Source of the DNA: Notospermus geniculatus
Lineage: Eukaryota > Nemertea > Pilidiophora > Heteronemertea > Lineidae
DNA length: 64,000 bases
Direction of reading: 5' to 3'
Assembly: GCA_002633025.1 (NCBI GenBank)
Contig: NMRB01001097.1
Coordinates: 120,203-184,202 of the forward strand
Shown in pieces: positions 48,401 to 63,400 of the stretch; position 1 is the stretch's first letter, and each line of letters starts with the position of its first letter. The notes below the pieces were generated by a model, which saw only the letters and a program-made list of their open reading frames with translations, made no database searches and was not told the DNA's origin. The position numbers were made by a program, and so were the translations under genes.

Positions 48401-51400
48401 GAGGCTTCCCAGACGTCGTGACGTGCAAAAAGAAACACGACGAGAAAATAAATGGAAAACTTGAACGACAGACTACACACACAGGAAGAGCTAATCCATG
48501 CATTCACTATAACAGGAATACCCATTGTAGCATGCATGGATGGATGCATGCACGAACATGCTTGACGATCAAAATGCATCACAAGGTTCGCATGAGTCGA
48601 TGTACAGGCGTTGTAAATCGCATCAAATAATTTGCCATGCTGGAATTTGTAACTTAGTTCACTCAAAGCAGACAGATCGTAAGTCATGTAAGTATAACGT
48701 AGCCAGTTTTTAAGTTGTCCCGGTTTCCCATGATTTGTGCATATCCGGCTGTTCGTAGGCCTATACCCAGAGCCTCTCTCTGGAGAGGACGTGATATTTG
48801 ACTTGTGTTTGAAAAAACTCCATATTACAACTATGGATCCACCAGCAAATAGGGACGGCCGCAATTGAAAGCCTTGGATATGGCACCACACGCCATGCTG
48901 AGTCATTCTAGGTAGTTTGCACGTAATGTCCCCACTTGGATAGGATCAAATCTAATGTCCCCAGTTAGTCGATTTGTGACGGCCATGTCATCTATACCGA
49001 CCAACTGGAGCCACAGAGCCATAGTATATGTCCATAAACATGGACTTCATGCGGGGTGTCCCCATTTGTGTAGGATGGAATGGAATGTCCCCATTTGACA
49101 CAAGAGATACACGATGCTCATATATTTTTAGAGAAGTATTGCAATATATGTCAAAACGCTATAAAAAACATCGACAAAACGAAAGTGTGTGTAACAGCAT
49201 TGGAGATGTTGATTACAGAATTGATAAGCGATGTGACAGAACTTTTTAATCGTCACCACAACACACGCAGGAGAGACAACATATGATAAATAGAATACAG
49301 AAGATATACATCTACACGAACTACATACCGTTCTGAATGTATACCTGCACAACCTTAGCGCCTACAACGTTTACGTATGAAGAACTACAGATGAAAGAAC
49401 AAGAAACTGAAAACGTGACTTACGTGTAGTGCTGCACCACTTCCACCGCCGCCGCCAGCCGCACCATTCGCGACTACCGTTGCTGCAGCTCCGGCACCCG
49501 CACCTGCACCTGCACCTGCCCCTGCCCCGGCACCTGCTCCTCCTGCGGCCTCGGCCTTTTTTCCAAGAAGCGCCCCTGCTGTCTTCAGGAATAGATAATT
49601 ACTCGTCGGTTTGGGTGAAGAGATGGACATGCCGCCGCCGCCAGCACCTGCCGCAGCTGCGGCCTTGGGGCTGATACACGCACACCAGCCTGGCTTACAC
49701 TTGTAGAAGGCCCAGATGATCGACGTTAGAGCGAGAAGCAGAGCGAGTAGGACTCCTGCGATGATGCCAGCGCTTGCTCCCACTGGGATTATCCCACCAG
49801 TAGCAGCCGAGGCTCCGCCAGCAGCGGGCGCAGCAGCGAATACAATACCGCCAGCGCCGCCCTTTCCTACAGCAGCGCCACCGCCGCCGACGACCCCTCC
49901 ACCCCCACCGCCGCCACCTGGGGGTATGAAGCCGGGTTTAGGTAAGTGGAACCTGTGGCCGGCTATGAAGATGTCACCTTGGTAACCTCGGTTAGGGATG
50001 GCCCAGTCGTAGAGTCGAAGGCCGTTCCAGTAGGCGCCTGAAACAGGAAGGGATACACCAAATGCACAGTCGCCGTACAGACCTCGGGAAAGGGTTGAGT
50101 AAATATCAACCTTGACAGAGCCACAAACATGGACACTGGTTGCTCCACTTGCCCCCTTCCCATGGTAAAATGTGGGAGAATTCTGCAACTTACCAGCTAT
50201 GATGCCGTTGAATCCGTTAGAAATTCTCCCACCAGTCCATCGGCCACCTGAACTTATCGAGTGTTGATCGATAAACCTGACATCACCAGCAGCGCCACCT
50301 GTAAAGAATTCAGAGGCTAGGATTGGTGTTCTCTTTTGCTTAATCACAGCAAAGTCTTCTTTGAGGATCGATTTAGTAGGGAATGGATCGTGTGTACAAC
50401 GTGATCAAGTTACACTTACCTCCGCCAGCCCCAGCATCAAAAGCATGGGTGACCAAACCAGACAGGGTGTCCACGAACATCTTAGCCTCGCTTCCATCTC
50501 TGTAGAATCTGACCACGTGATATCTACCATCATGGTAGGTTCTCGAGTTCTCTACCAACTTTCCTGAGCCACCGTTGTATTTAAATTCTAAGACAATATG
50601 GCCGTTTTCCTGTATTGGAAACATAGTTTATTCGTCAGATATGGAAAGAAACATCGGGTGATAATTGAAAGGTTACATCTAATGCGTAATAGTTGATGTC
50701 ATAGTGATGATACTTTTATTGTGAAGTGAAGATTTTTCATTTAAAACTGCTTCCCAGCGGTACAGTCTGAAAAGGACTTCGTTTTGTCACCCCAGACTCC
50801 CCACAGAAACCTTTCTGGGGAACTCAAGGAGTAGCTCATTCAGTACATCGCTTGATCCTTTCAGACCAGTTCGGAGTACAAAGTGGCAAAATCAGATCCG
50901 CGGCCTCTCGGCCACGAGTCGGATGCTCCACCACTGTGCCAAACAACATCACCTCCCTCCAAAGTCAACTACAGAGTCAAGGTTCTGGCACACCCACCAT
51001 TCGGACCTCCAAAAAGTTTGGCTCCTTCTTATCATTAGTTTTCTTGCCATCGACCCTGAAGATGACACCATTCTGATACCACGTCATGAACCCAAGAGCC
51101 AGGTAGTCCTTGTCAGTGGACGGCATGTTGAACTTCGGGTATGTGTAAATCACGACCCCGTCTTTTCCACCTTTGGCAAAACGGAATCCCTCGGCCTCTG
51201 AAATGAAGTTCATAGAGGGATGTTTAAGATTTTGTGTTGCATTCAGCACGTTCAGGTCTTCTTTTGGCCATTCCGTAGATTCCACCAGGGCCTAGTCTTC
51301 CGTCTGCATGTACCCATGTTGCACTGCACTGGATGTGTGATCTTTGGTCAGCCTTGTCATAAGAGGTAGAGAGAATAAACCTTGACGTCAACTCTGAAGT

Positions 51401-54400
51401 CGAAGAGAACAAGGCTGAATGTGAGAATCGGTACAAAGTATTCCTTTACCTTCTGTACAGAGCCTTCCGACGTAAGAGGTCATGTTACAGTTGCAGTAAA
51501 AACCATTTTGAGTGCTGACACAGATTGCACCGAGCTGTTTGCAAGGGTTTGGCTGACAGAAGTCTGTCTGACCTGCAAGTAGGAACCAAAATATTGATAT
51601 CACAATGAAACTTGAAAACGGACAGGAGGTTCTGAAGGTATCCCTTCTTACACAAGTTGAATCTCTGAGCTGCAGAGCCAAAGAAGACTCTGGTCAGTCG
51701 TTTGGGTCGCTGGTCTTTCGGTTGGTCGTCGAAACTAAACCAGCAATGATGATTGTCCATTGAGAGCCAATATGCGCCAGAAATAGCACTCATCGGAGGA
51801 GTAACCTAAGCGGTACGAAGGGAGGGCTCGTACAAGGATGCCCGGCTCATCATTAGCATTAATGGCGTCAAGTACAAGACCCGGACTCACCCACGCATCC
51901 GCCTGTGATGTAACCTCCTGACGTCAGCGACGTGTCGGTAAGGTCGGGCACGCGGCCGTTGATGTACCAAGATGCGAAACATCCATGGAAACCCTTCTTC
52001 GAATTGATAAGTGCCGGCATAACTCCGTACATATTCCTAGGAACCCCACCGATGTAGAACTGTCCGGGTGGTACTAGGTTGTTAGGCGACCCCACCACTT
52101 TATCTGGCCTGATGGTCACAACTGTCGTGTCTACAGTCAGGATATGGCGGAGCTGATCAGGAAGTTCAAGGCGAACAAAATGCCACTTGTCGTCGTTAAG
52201 AGGTTTAGGCGTTGGGATGCTGCTGACTTTGGATTCGCCACCGTTTTCGAAGATGTAATGCATGATCCCGTTGACCAGCTCCAAGGCAATCAGCCGCCTA
52301 CCGGGCTGGCCGCTGAAGGCAAGGAGTCCGTCAGGGTTTTTCGTCTTGAAAAGGAAGGACAGATGCATCTTCGAAGGGTTCAACTGCGGTAACGCCACGT
52401 AGGTATCGTCTCGAGTGAAGGTCACACGGTTGTAAATTATCGGCAGGTTTTCGTCTCCTTTTCGGGCAGTACCTGTGACAGTTATTTCAGAATCTGAAGG
52501 CGTCGTCACGTACAAATCATCGAATATCTTAAACCCGTCAAATATGCCATTCTGCATCTGTCCGATGAAGTTGCCCCATCTTCCTGGCGTATCCATCTTC
52601 TCATTGCACGCTCCGTAATAGATGTTGTTGTAATCGACGGAGAAGCCCTTTGCGGGGATGAAGCCTCTAAGTGGTGATTCCCGATCTACCCAGAATTCAA
52701 CATAATCGGCTCGTCTGCGGGCGTTGACGGTGTGCCACTGGTTATCATTCAGCTTATCTCCCAGGTAGAACTCCTTCTCGACGCCGTTGACTCGGACAAT
52801 AAACTTGGCTTTCCCGCTCTCGATCAGAACACGCATAAAATCATCCCCGTTTGGTGACTTTGTGCAGAAGACGACCGTGTCTTCGAGGGGAGTTTTAAAC
52901 CTAATTGAGATGTCGTTAACATGAGTACGGCGTGGCGGTTTTCGGACTTTGACATCAACGAATTGATGACCGTCGAAGCTGATGATTGGTGCAACTGGAA
53001 ATAAACGAAGCGTTTACTACAAAGTAGAAGTATTTACTGTGAAGACGAGAAGCATGCCATGTGGATAAAAGACAATGCCAACATAGAAGCGGTAGGCCTA
53101 CCCATTCACGGTCCTAGTGCACTCTGCATGCAGTGTACATTGGCAAATGTCGAACGGTTTACATAGGTCTAGTGCGAAAGCAACGCAAGATCCACAGAAT
53201 GCAACTTGACTTACATTTATCACACTTCTGGTCCGTGTAGGGCAGGCCACTACAGTCACAGGAATACCCTCCCCACCTGTCACGGCATATACCGTTAAAA
53301 CAGGGTTGGTCCACACAGCCAAGAGCGGGCTGGTCGCATGTGGTTCCGACCGTAATGCCCGGATGACTTTGGCCCCTGAGATACGTCCCCACGTCATGTT
53401 GGACGGTATTGATAACGAGGTCACGGACACATCCGAGGAAACCAGTCCGTGACCAGACCTGCCATGGCAGTCGGCTGTAGTCATTAGTTGTGCCTAGAAA
53501 ATAGATCGCCGAAAATCTGACTTTTTTATTCGTCTTCTTAAAATTGCTCTTAACTGACGTTTTTATTGACGACGTAGGGTGCACTTAGATTACATTTTGT
53601 TTATTGACAACGTAGGCTGCACTTTGATTACATTTGGGTTGTTGACGACATTGGCTGCACTTAGATTATATTTTGTTTATTGACGATGTAGGCTGCATCA
53701 ACTACAACGATATCTTTACAAGCCTCGATGCAGTTTTTTGCATGGACGGTCTGGCACAGTTTTGACACAAAGGCAAGTTTTTTCAAATGATATTACCTAA
53801 GTACAGGTAGGTCTCAAGATCCAGTGTGGAATCCCGACTGGGCACATCTAACTCCGTAACGTAGTCATCCACCTGTGACTTAAACCTTCTTCCGTCTCTC
53901 TCAAGCCTCAGAGTGTGGAAGACGCCATCATTCATTCGACGGTTGCTCAGCACCTGTCTAACAACATCGGTACCCAAGCTCGTCACCAGCCACAGACTCC
54001 CATCATACAACTCCACGGCGAAGAAATCACGTAACCCAAAACTCGCAGCACTGTAGAGTAGAACGCCATCTGGTTGCGAGGTTTTGAACTTCAGTTCAAG
54101 GCTGCCTGTTCTCCTGGCGTCCCATCTTGGAAGAGTGATATAAGAGTCTGGGTTTGTGAACGTGATCACGGTTGAAATGGGCTTACGGGTTGGCGGGGTG
54201 GCCGTGATGGGCGAAGTGGGCGCGGTCGGACCCACAGGGGTACCAGTCTCCACTTTTATCGTCACACCGGGTCCTATGAAGACGTAGTCAGGGTGGTCAA
54301 TCACGTGTTCGATGAAATCGATGGGCGTTTGTTTGTCACCGTGGATAATGGCCTGAAATATACAAAAGAGAGATTAATGTTACTACATGTAATTTTATTT

Positions 54401-57400
54401 CCAGTGACAATTTCAACAACATTAAGAACTTACCAAATCCTAAAATGCAACGTTTTCTAGTACTTCCAATACAAAAATGATAGCTAGGGAGACCATGACT
54501 TTTCAACAGGTGAACACAGAGAAATCTGTCACTCTCCTTTCACAGTGTACCCCATACGTAATAAGGGGCAGCACGTGACACTTAGAAACAGGAACACGTA
54601 GCATTTGCAACTTTCGAAAGATGTAGACGTGAGAGGAAATTTAAATGTAGTACGCACCTGTTTTATATCACCATAGAAATGCCTGTCCACCTCGTAATTA
54701 GTGTCCCGGCTGGGATCCTTTGTCCCACAGAGGAAGGTGGTCCCCTCGTTTATGATGTAATAGTCGGAGGTCAACCGTTGGTCGTAGCTGTATTTGTCAT
54801 CGACGGTGGCTCGAAGCTGAATAAGAAAATTGAAGAAATGTACATTGTATACAAAATGCACGGCATAAGACATAGAATAAGTAATGTTCATACATTACTA
54901 TCCAGAATGTCCTAGCATAATTATCTCAAAGGAATGGCGAGTTCGAAGAACAGTATAGGTCCTAGTTACAATAGAGTGTTTGCACCGGTGGCCATGTTGG
55001 AGGTATGAACAAAAGAATTTGTCGCCAGTCACGGTCTGTGGAGATTAACTTCGATTGTTTTGGAAGTCAGTTCTTTTGTTGTATGCCTCCAACATGGCCG
55101 CTGCTTTTGTAAGGTTGTATTCGAGTGGTAATGGTTTCTATAGCCATATCCTAATCCCTCGTTGAACAATAGATAGGCCTTAGATTCCTGGAGGAGTTCG
55201 CTTCTTTGTTATCACACCAGTTCAGTCAGTAATCTATCAATTCCAGTTACTTACATTTCTCAGTTGTTTGATCAACTGAATCGAATGCCATTCTCCATCG
55301 TCCATCCGGATACCAGCAGGTTGCGCGCGCACCCTTTGCCTATAACTTCCGGTCTTGATTTCAAGGTCGACCCAAAGATAACCCCCTCTCAAACTGATGT
55401 AGAGTTTTCCGTTCGGGTTTTCTGTGAACCATAGCAAGCCATCTCGTCTCATGGACTTGAAAACAATCTTCAAGTCTTCGAAGGTGTTTCTTTGGCGGGT
55501 GAAGTGAGAGTCGTCAAATTTGATCCAGGCATTCCCGGGACAAGAAACGTATTTGCCAGTAGGTGGGCGAATAGGAGGCCTTGGTGTGACCTCTTTGTCA
55601 GGCTCTCGAGTAGGGCCAGTATCTGGTTTGGTAGTCGGTTTGACGTCATCACAGATGGTGCTGTCGATCAGTCGGTATGCTTCCAGGTAGTCTCGCCTCG
55701 CTTCCCAGAACCTCACACGATCAACAACAGCATTAGCGTAGTTTTCTCGCCGCATGTCCGAGTTGTCGCGCCCGACGTAAAACCGTGTGTAAGGCCTGTC
55801 TCTGTCTGTACGTCTTGAGGGTAGAGCCTGGTGCCCAATCCTGGCACAGTTGACCCACATATGAAACCCTTCGCCCCTGTACCAGGTCAAATCAACTACG
55901 TAATACTTATTGGGCTCGAGGCCTGGGTGGCGGATGGTCCAGACTTGGTCTGGTGTCTTCACAGTTCCAACCAGTTCTCCATTCTGGTAATACAGTTCCA
56001 AATTCCTTCCCGACAAGAAGTACGTGTTGTCCTTCAGCTCTCTCGGCTTCATGACGAGGCGGACGGTGAATCCGTCAACACAATTATGGAGATTCCCACG
56101 GCAAGTGAAGTTCTCACCAAAGTCGATATACTGGCTTAAACCATTAAGTGAGATGGCTGTGTTTTCACCCTTATAATTGGTCGTTCTCTGTGGGAGGAGG
56201 AAAGAACATCAGGTACAGAAAGAACAATCTTGATAGACCAAGTGAAACCCAAATGTGCAGTACTATATGTCACTTTGTATTTGTAATTCACTTTTCCGTC
56301 AGGGCCGGCGCTATAGCATTATTGGCCCTGGTAATTAGGGAGAGGCCATCAAAAGCTACTCATGTTCCTCACTTGGATTTGGTCTTTTACTTGCCCTTGC
56401 AAAGGAACAAGGTACAAGGCACCACGGCTTACTGTCCCATGCGACGGACTTAAGAGCCGGGAATGAAATCCCATTAGCCCGGGCTGGATTCGAACCCGGG
56501 ACCTGCCACTTGCTATTGAGCAGACGTGATAACCACTAGGCTATCAGGCTCCTCAACCACTAGGCTAACAGGCCACTACATGTATCTTCACTCACCCGGG
56601 CATTTCCAATGACTACGATGTCCTTATTGTATGTGTTCACCAGCCGGCCGTTATAGACGTTACCAAACATGTAGATCTCCGTCGGAACTCGTTCTGAAAG
56701 AGGTGAACGACAAAGTCAAGGTACGACAGATATGGTATAGCAGAACCTTCTTATTCCGGGGAGCTTGGGACTTACTCCAAAGATAAGGAAGGTTACATGC
56801 ACTGGAAAAAATATTTTCTTATTTTCTTACTTTCTTTGGGAGTGAGACAAGAAAATCTGTACTTTTTCTTGTGATTTTCTTGTCTCACTTCCAAGAAAGT
56901 AAGAAAATAAGAAAATATTTTTCCAGTGTGTACTTGGTATGGAATAACGCCTTTACATGTAGCTTTAAGACCAGACAGAATATGATACATGTACATGTAT
57001 GTCGATGTTCTTCACAAATGTACTACACACTCACTATACAGTTGTGTACAAATCGTACAGTATGACTGAGAACACAAATGGCTCGCCAGTGAACAAGTGG
57101 ATGTGATGCTTTGAAATATTCTCTCAACACAAAATGTTACAGCATTCGCTTCGAAGGTGGAAAAGTGCCAGTCGGTTCGATGGTGTTCATCTCTATACTG
57201 TGGAATTTTCGTATCACCGTTGGAACCGTCCGTGCAGCAACAACGAGTTCTTCGATCCCCCCCCATCCCCCCCCCGAACTGTTCAGCTGGTCGTCTTATC
57301 CGACACCTCCTAGGTTGCAGTTAGGTCGTTACTGCCTGCCAGAGCAGGGGCGGAGCTCCTGGCCCTGCGCTGCCAAAATAGATGCTGACTCAAACCATGC

Positions 57401-60400
57401 CAAACAAGTTGGACAAGGCGGCAGCCATCATGAAATTTGACCTTGACATTATGACGATTACAAACAAACGGCACTGATTGGCTCACACGGTTTGCCGTCC
57501 TTCGGAACTGTTCGGAATCTAGATTTTCCGAGCATGCAGAAGCTGTGACGAACACTGAAGCAGCAAAAAGCAGTAAAAAATGGCAAGGAATGCGGTAAAG
57601 TTTGCTGGGGGCCATTCCTTTGTTTTGCTACAGTTGAAGCACTCATAGCTAGAAACCCTCTCGAATCCCTCCCTCCCGGTTTTTGATACTTTTGTCGCTT
57701 GGTGGGCAGACTCCTTCGTATGCACCAGTTACGACTCTCTTGAGGTCTGCATGGCATGAAGGAGTTGGCTAATATGGCATTTGATAATCCAAGCATGCTC
57801 ACAGAGCGAGATCGTGGCAGCGCCAAAGATGGCGGTCTGTTGGACCTCCTCAGGAAAGCACATCACACTCGACCTATTATATCAAGATCATCAATACATT
57901 ACGTCATCTAAGTTTAAAGCTTGCCGCAGACTTTGGCGGTGAGATTTTAAAGCCAGAATTGCAGAGAAAAAAGCATTGCTGTGGTTCGTCTATCGACCGA
58001 TAGAGGTCGTCATTTACGACGTCAGAAATAACTTACCCCAAGTAAGGACTATGTAAATGTATAGCGGAGTGAGATTTGGCAAAAATTTACAGAGGGTATC
58101 CCAGCGAGGGCGAGGCGGCCAAATTCAAAGTTTCATTGCCAATTTGAGAGAGGGACTTTATTGCGAATTCATGACAGCGCTGTGGTAGTGGTTGTGTTTT
58201 CGAAAACATTATTCTTTTGAATTGGAGATTGAAATTAAAATGGGACCGTAACCAGTGATTTTGAATGGGTTTCAATGGCAGGGACTTCTATAGCAGCCAA
58301 ATGTTGAACACTGCGGGCGTCTTTATAATGGAATATGATTCACAACATGCATTATACCGTTCTTCGTACAAATATGACGAGGTTAATTTTGGTGAAGCGG
58401 AGGATAGTCATGAAAAGGGGTGGTTGGTGGGGTCGTGGGTTCCTCCAAGGTAGGACTGGGCGCACAAACTGCTGTCACAATCCGACAACTGGAGTCATAT
58501 CCCTCTGGGGTTATCAGGGGTTCTTGTAGCGCTCGCTCCACTGTGTCATCGATGACCCGGATGTGTTGGATGATAGCCACGTGATATCACCACCATTGAG
58601 TGCATTGATAATGATCCAGTCATCCACCAAAATTAGAAGTGTAACTTTCACCAGAAACAAGTTAATTTGAAGATGTAGTGGACATTTTTTCGACAACAGG
58701 AAACAACATACTAAGTGGGGGTAATTCAACTTGAATATTCAGGTTAAGGGCCACAGCTGACTCGATGAAATTGTTAGAGGAATGATGTAATCTTGAATGT
58801 CAGTTTTCAAAATCTGGGATCGGTCTGCATTCAAGCAAAAATTGGGAATTAGCTCGAAGAGAAACACGTTAATATAAAGATGAGAATATATCCTTTATTA
58901 ATCTCTGACGATAGAATGAAGAAATAATTAAAAACCAGCGAAGACCAAATTGATTTCTGTCGGAGAAGAGTAAATTCAGGCATTTCAAATTGATAAGCAG
59001 AACATTTCGTTGCCACAGCAATTGCCATGCAGCTAAAGACTCTTACCTGGGGTATAATCAACTAAAATACAATGTAAAACAAATCTCAAATTATATTGAA
59101 ATAATACTTATAAGACAATAAAAATACATTTATTAATATAAATTATTTGTCTGTTAGTAAATTTATATAATCAAAACCATTAAAGCGTTGTTTTGATTTT
59201 GTTGTAGTGGACACAGGCCCTCACAATTTGGAGCTTTTCTGCCATTAGAGGCCGCCTGTTAGCCGTCCTAGAACGTCACAAAATTTGACGTCACAGAGTG
59301 ACGTAAGTCACTGCCTCCACCTCATTATGGATGACGTTGTGGCGTGTACTTCTCTGTGACGTCACATTTCGTGACGCTGTAGGACCGCTAACTGGTGGTG
59401 GCCTCTAACGGCAGGAAAGTCTCCCATTGAAAAGAAAGTACTGGTAATGATAAAATACACATTGAAGATTTAACGTTGATAATCGGGAACGTAGGGAACT
59501 AAATGGCTCAAACTGAACATATGTGAACCACAAACACGACATCAAGAGGAGATAACAATCGTTACTCTTTTTAGTTTCCCGCCTGCGAACGTTTTTAGTG
59601 AATTTAGGGGACAGCAGCATTGGGGACACTGAAAAATACATGCAAATAGTGAACATGGTGAAGACAGAAGGCCTACAACATCGGTCCAAACTGACAGCTG
59701 AGAGATTACGTGAACGAACGCCACAGAGACAGCTGGTATCATGAGTACATGAAGACAGATGTGAGATACTCTCAAAATACATCATCCTTTTTTGACAGCA
59801 GTGGGACATCTACACATTAAACACAGTATTTGATTGTGAAACGATTTGCCATTGGTCGGCAAAGTATGAGGGATGAAGAACTGCCCAATGAAAAAAAACT
59901 CGTCTCAAGATGTACGGGATGAATTACTGGCGTCACAAGGAATGGAAAGAGAGGGCAGAGGTTTCTCAACATGCCATGCAACACGACCTTAGATTGGATG
60001 TTGACATATGATAGCCATGATAGGATTGGATGAAACTGACCAATGGCATTCAACGTCAGACTTGAACATGCAACACTGGAATTGGCGTAGGAAATTACCT
60101 ATGGGTTCCGAATCATTAGCAATATCTAAATGTGATTATAGTGAGTTACATGTAGTTCCTTACATTGTACGCAAGGAGGGTTGAAATTCATTGGTGATGT
60201 AGACTGTATGTTCTGTTACAAAACAATAACCTGGGTATCAGGCATCCGGTATGTTGCAGCGAAGCAAAGGATGCTGGATGCTGCGCGTAGATTACAGCAT
60301 TTAGCATTTTTCTATTGAAAGCGAGAGAATATTCAGCTTGTCGATGGAAAATTGGCGAAAGATTTGTTAGGCCTGTTTTCTAGAATCTGGTACGTCCTAC

Positions 60401-63400
60401 ATGTAGAGAGCATTGTACCATTCAATTATTTGCAAAGTTTTATGAGAATCAAATATGTTCCATATGGAGAAGTCGTGTTAGTTTTCAGTCTATATACTTA
60501 GAAAGATCTTTAGTTTAGACTACAGATACACACTTATTTCACCGAATATCCGATGTTTCTTTCCCACTTACCTCCTTTGAAGAAGTCATGAGCCACCAGA
60601 TGAGATCTCGGGGCGAACCAGTACCCAAGTTCGTCCATGGAACCATGGTAGTATTTCTTCCCTCTCATGTTGGTTGTTCGACCNGAACCACAAACACGAC
60701 ACCAAGAGGAGATAACAATCGTTACTCTTTTTAGTTTCCCGCCTGCGAACGTTTTTAGTGAATTTAGGGGACAGCAGCATTGGGGACACTGAAAAATACA
60801 TGCAAATAGTGACCATGGTGAAGACAGAAGGCCTACAACATCGGTCCAAACTGACAGCTGAGAGATTACGTGAACGAACGCCACAGAGACAGCTGGTACC
60901 ATGAATACATGAAGACAGATGTGAGATACTCTCAAAACACATCATCCTTTTTTGACAGCAGTGGGACATCTACACTTGAAACACATATTTGATTGTGAAA
61001 CGATTTGCCATTGGTCGGCAAAGTATGAAGGATGAAGAATTACCCAATGAAAAAACTCGTCTCAAGATGTACGGGGTGAATTACTGGCGTCACAACGAAT
61101 GGAAAGAGAGGGCAGAGGTTTCTCAACATGCCATGCAACACGACCTCAGATTGGATGTTGACATATGGTAGCTATGATAGGATTGGATGAAACTGACCAA
61201 TGGCAGTCAACGTCTGACTTGAACATGCAACACTGGAATTGGCGTAGGAATTACCTATGGGATCCGAATCATTAGCAATATCTAAATTTGATTACAGTGA
61301 GTTAGATTCTAACAGTGTACGTAACGAGGGTTGAAATTCGTTGGTGATGTAGACCGATGTTTCTGTTACAAAACAATAACCTCGTATCAGGCATCCGGTA
61401 TGATGCAGCGTAGCAAAGGATGCTGGATGCTGCGCGTAGATTACAGCGTTTAGCATTTTTCTATTGAAAGCGAGAGAATATTCAGCTTGTCGATGGAAAA
61501 TTGGGCAAAAGATTTGTTAGGCCTGTTTTCTAGAATCTAGTACGTCGTACATTATAGAGCATTGTACCATTCAATTATTTGCAAAGTTTTATGAGAATCA
61601 AATATGTTCCATATGGAGAAGTCGTGTTAGTTTTCAGTCTATATACTTAGGAAGATCTTTTAGTTTAGACTACAGATACACACTTATTTCACGGAATATC
61701 CGATGTTTCTTTCCCACTTACCTCCTTTGAAGAAGTCATGAGCCACCAGATGAGATCTCGGTGCGAACCAGTACCCAAGTTCGTCCATGGAACCATGGTA
61801 GTATTTCTTCCCTCTCATGTTGGTTGTTCGACCAAGGTAGAGAGTCTGAAACGATTTCAAAACAAGATTTTGGTAATCTATCGGTACAACCTTCATGTCT
61901 GATCAAGCAAGGGTACGCTTCCGTCAGCTTTTGCGGAGTGTTACTGCAAAGTACATTTATTGTTGAATGGACGATTGTACTGATATGGATGATTGTACTG
62001 ATACATTTCGACCTTTGTCAAGCATTTAGCATCACAAAAATGGCAAAATAAAAAAAAACACCCTTAAAGTATATAAAAAAATATACAAAACACAATAAAA
62101 AAATAATAAAAATAATAAAATAAATTTAAAAAAAAGTAAAATAAAAATTGTAAAATACAAATGTAAAATAAAAATGTATAATAAAAATATAAAATAAAAA
62201 TATAAAATAAAAATATAAAATAAAAATGTAAAATAAAAAAATAAAATAAAAAAATATTTTTTTGTTATATTTTAGTTTATTTTTTGCTTTAATTTAATTT
62301 TAGATTTTATAAAATAAAAAATAACAAAAAACCGTTTAAACTAAAATAATAAATAATATTCAAAATATCTTACATTGTCTTTTCTCTCAGTTTCTTGGAT
62401 AATTTCATAATTCGTGACAGAGTCCACCTTCTTGTCATCAATGAACATCTGGACTCCACGGTCCGGATGCCAGGTGAAGTCCACTCTTTGCCACTTCCCA
62501 AGGAGGACCTCGTTACTCGAGACAGTCCACACTTTATCACCAACCCTGTCAAGAGAAATAAGATGGTACGTGCAAGTTCAGGTCAAACTATTGAAAGTTT
62601 TGGATATTTCTCCGATTTCAGTGGAACACTGAGACCACTTGTTGAATATCTGAATAGAGATCTTCAATGAATAAACAAAAATTTACGTCACAAATGGAAT
62701 TAATATGGCCGCCAGGCAGCCATCTTGAAAACTGGTATTCGTTTCAATAACAATTCAGAATAGGATGTTTTGATCTTGCCAAAATATCTATCGAGGTCAC
62801 CTCTACTTGTACGCCAAATTTCAGTCTGATCTGGTTTCAAATATGGCTGCCAGGTGGCCATTTTGGAAGTGGAATTTCGACTTCCGTCAGCTAGAAAATG
62901 TTGCCAGTCGACACGCAGCTTAACTGCTCGTTGAAAGACCACGACTACCCTTACCTAAACACACCATAGACGCGGCCATTTTTGCTGTAAATGTCATAGG
63001 TATTTGAGCTCATGATGTAAGCGTCATCACGAAGTGTTGTCGGCTTCAGCCACATGCTGATGGTGTTACCATGGATACAAAGGCGGATGTTACCGACACA
63101 ACTGTTGCTTTGGTCACCAAGATCGATGTAGCTGCCCGCGCCATTGAAATAGGTGGCGTTACCGATCTGAAAATTCATGAAATATTGTTTATAACTGGCT
63201 GGCCTACTTTTGACTTCTTTGTGAACCCCACTGACTGAGTTGAGCAAAGGTGTCTCTCAAAAGTGACCGAGCATACGCCAAAAAAAAGAGAAGACTGACT
63301 CAATGGTCAGTCTGTCTTTTATCAGGTCAGTCTCTGTTTCACACCTACCCTGCCCGGGGAAGCTATAAGTCAGTCGTGTTTTACACCTACCCTGCCCGGA

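Larger units (their letters stand above)
56694..61721 (-). other. 5-kb intron of the neurexin-like gene
   Basis: Contains a perfect-arm hairpin (56800-56928), a C-rich run near 57257-57280, a CRE-rich MITE (59227-59429) and the 1.15-kb assembly duplication. Minus-strand frames at 57310-57826 and 58383-58580 are open but have no firm exon evidence. Confidence 0.6.

Noticed and set aside
49329-49361. 33-nt phase 0-0 exon candidate near the membrane exon
   Set aside because: Splice sites are weak and such short in-frame intervals are expected by chance.
56486-56556. A true tRNA gene
   Set aside because: A and B boxes are present, but the sequence continues into the SINE body and tail and matches the copy at 38 kb; no clean acceptor stem.
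57310-57826. Overlapping minus-strand ORFs, one starting with a signal-like hydrophobic run
   Set aside because: They lie in an intron of the neurexin-like gene, overlap in two frames, and match no domain I can name.
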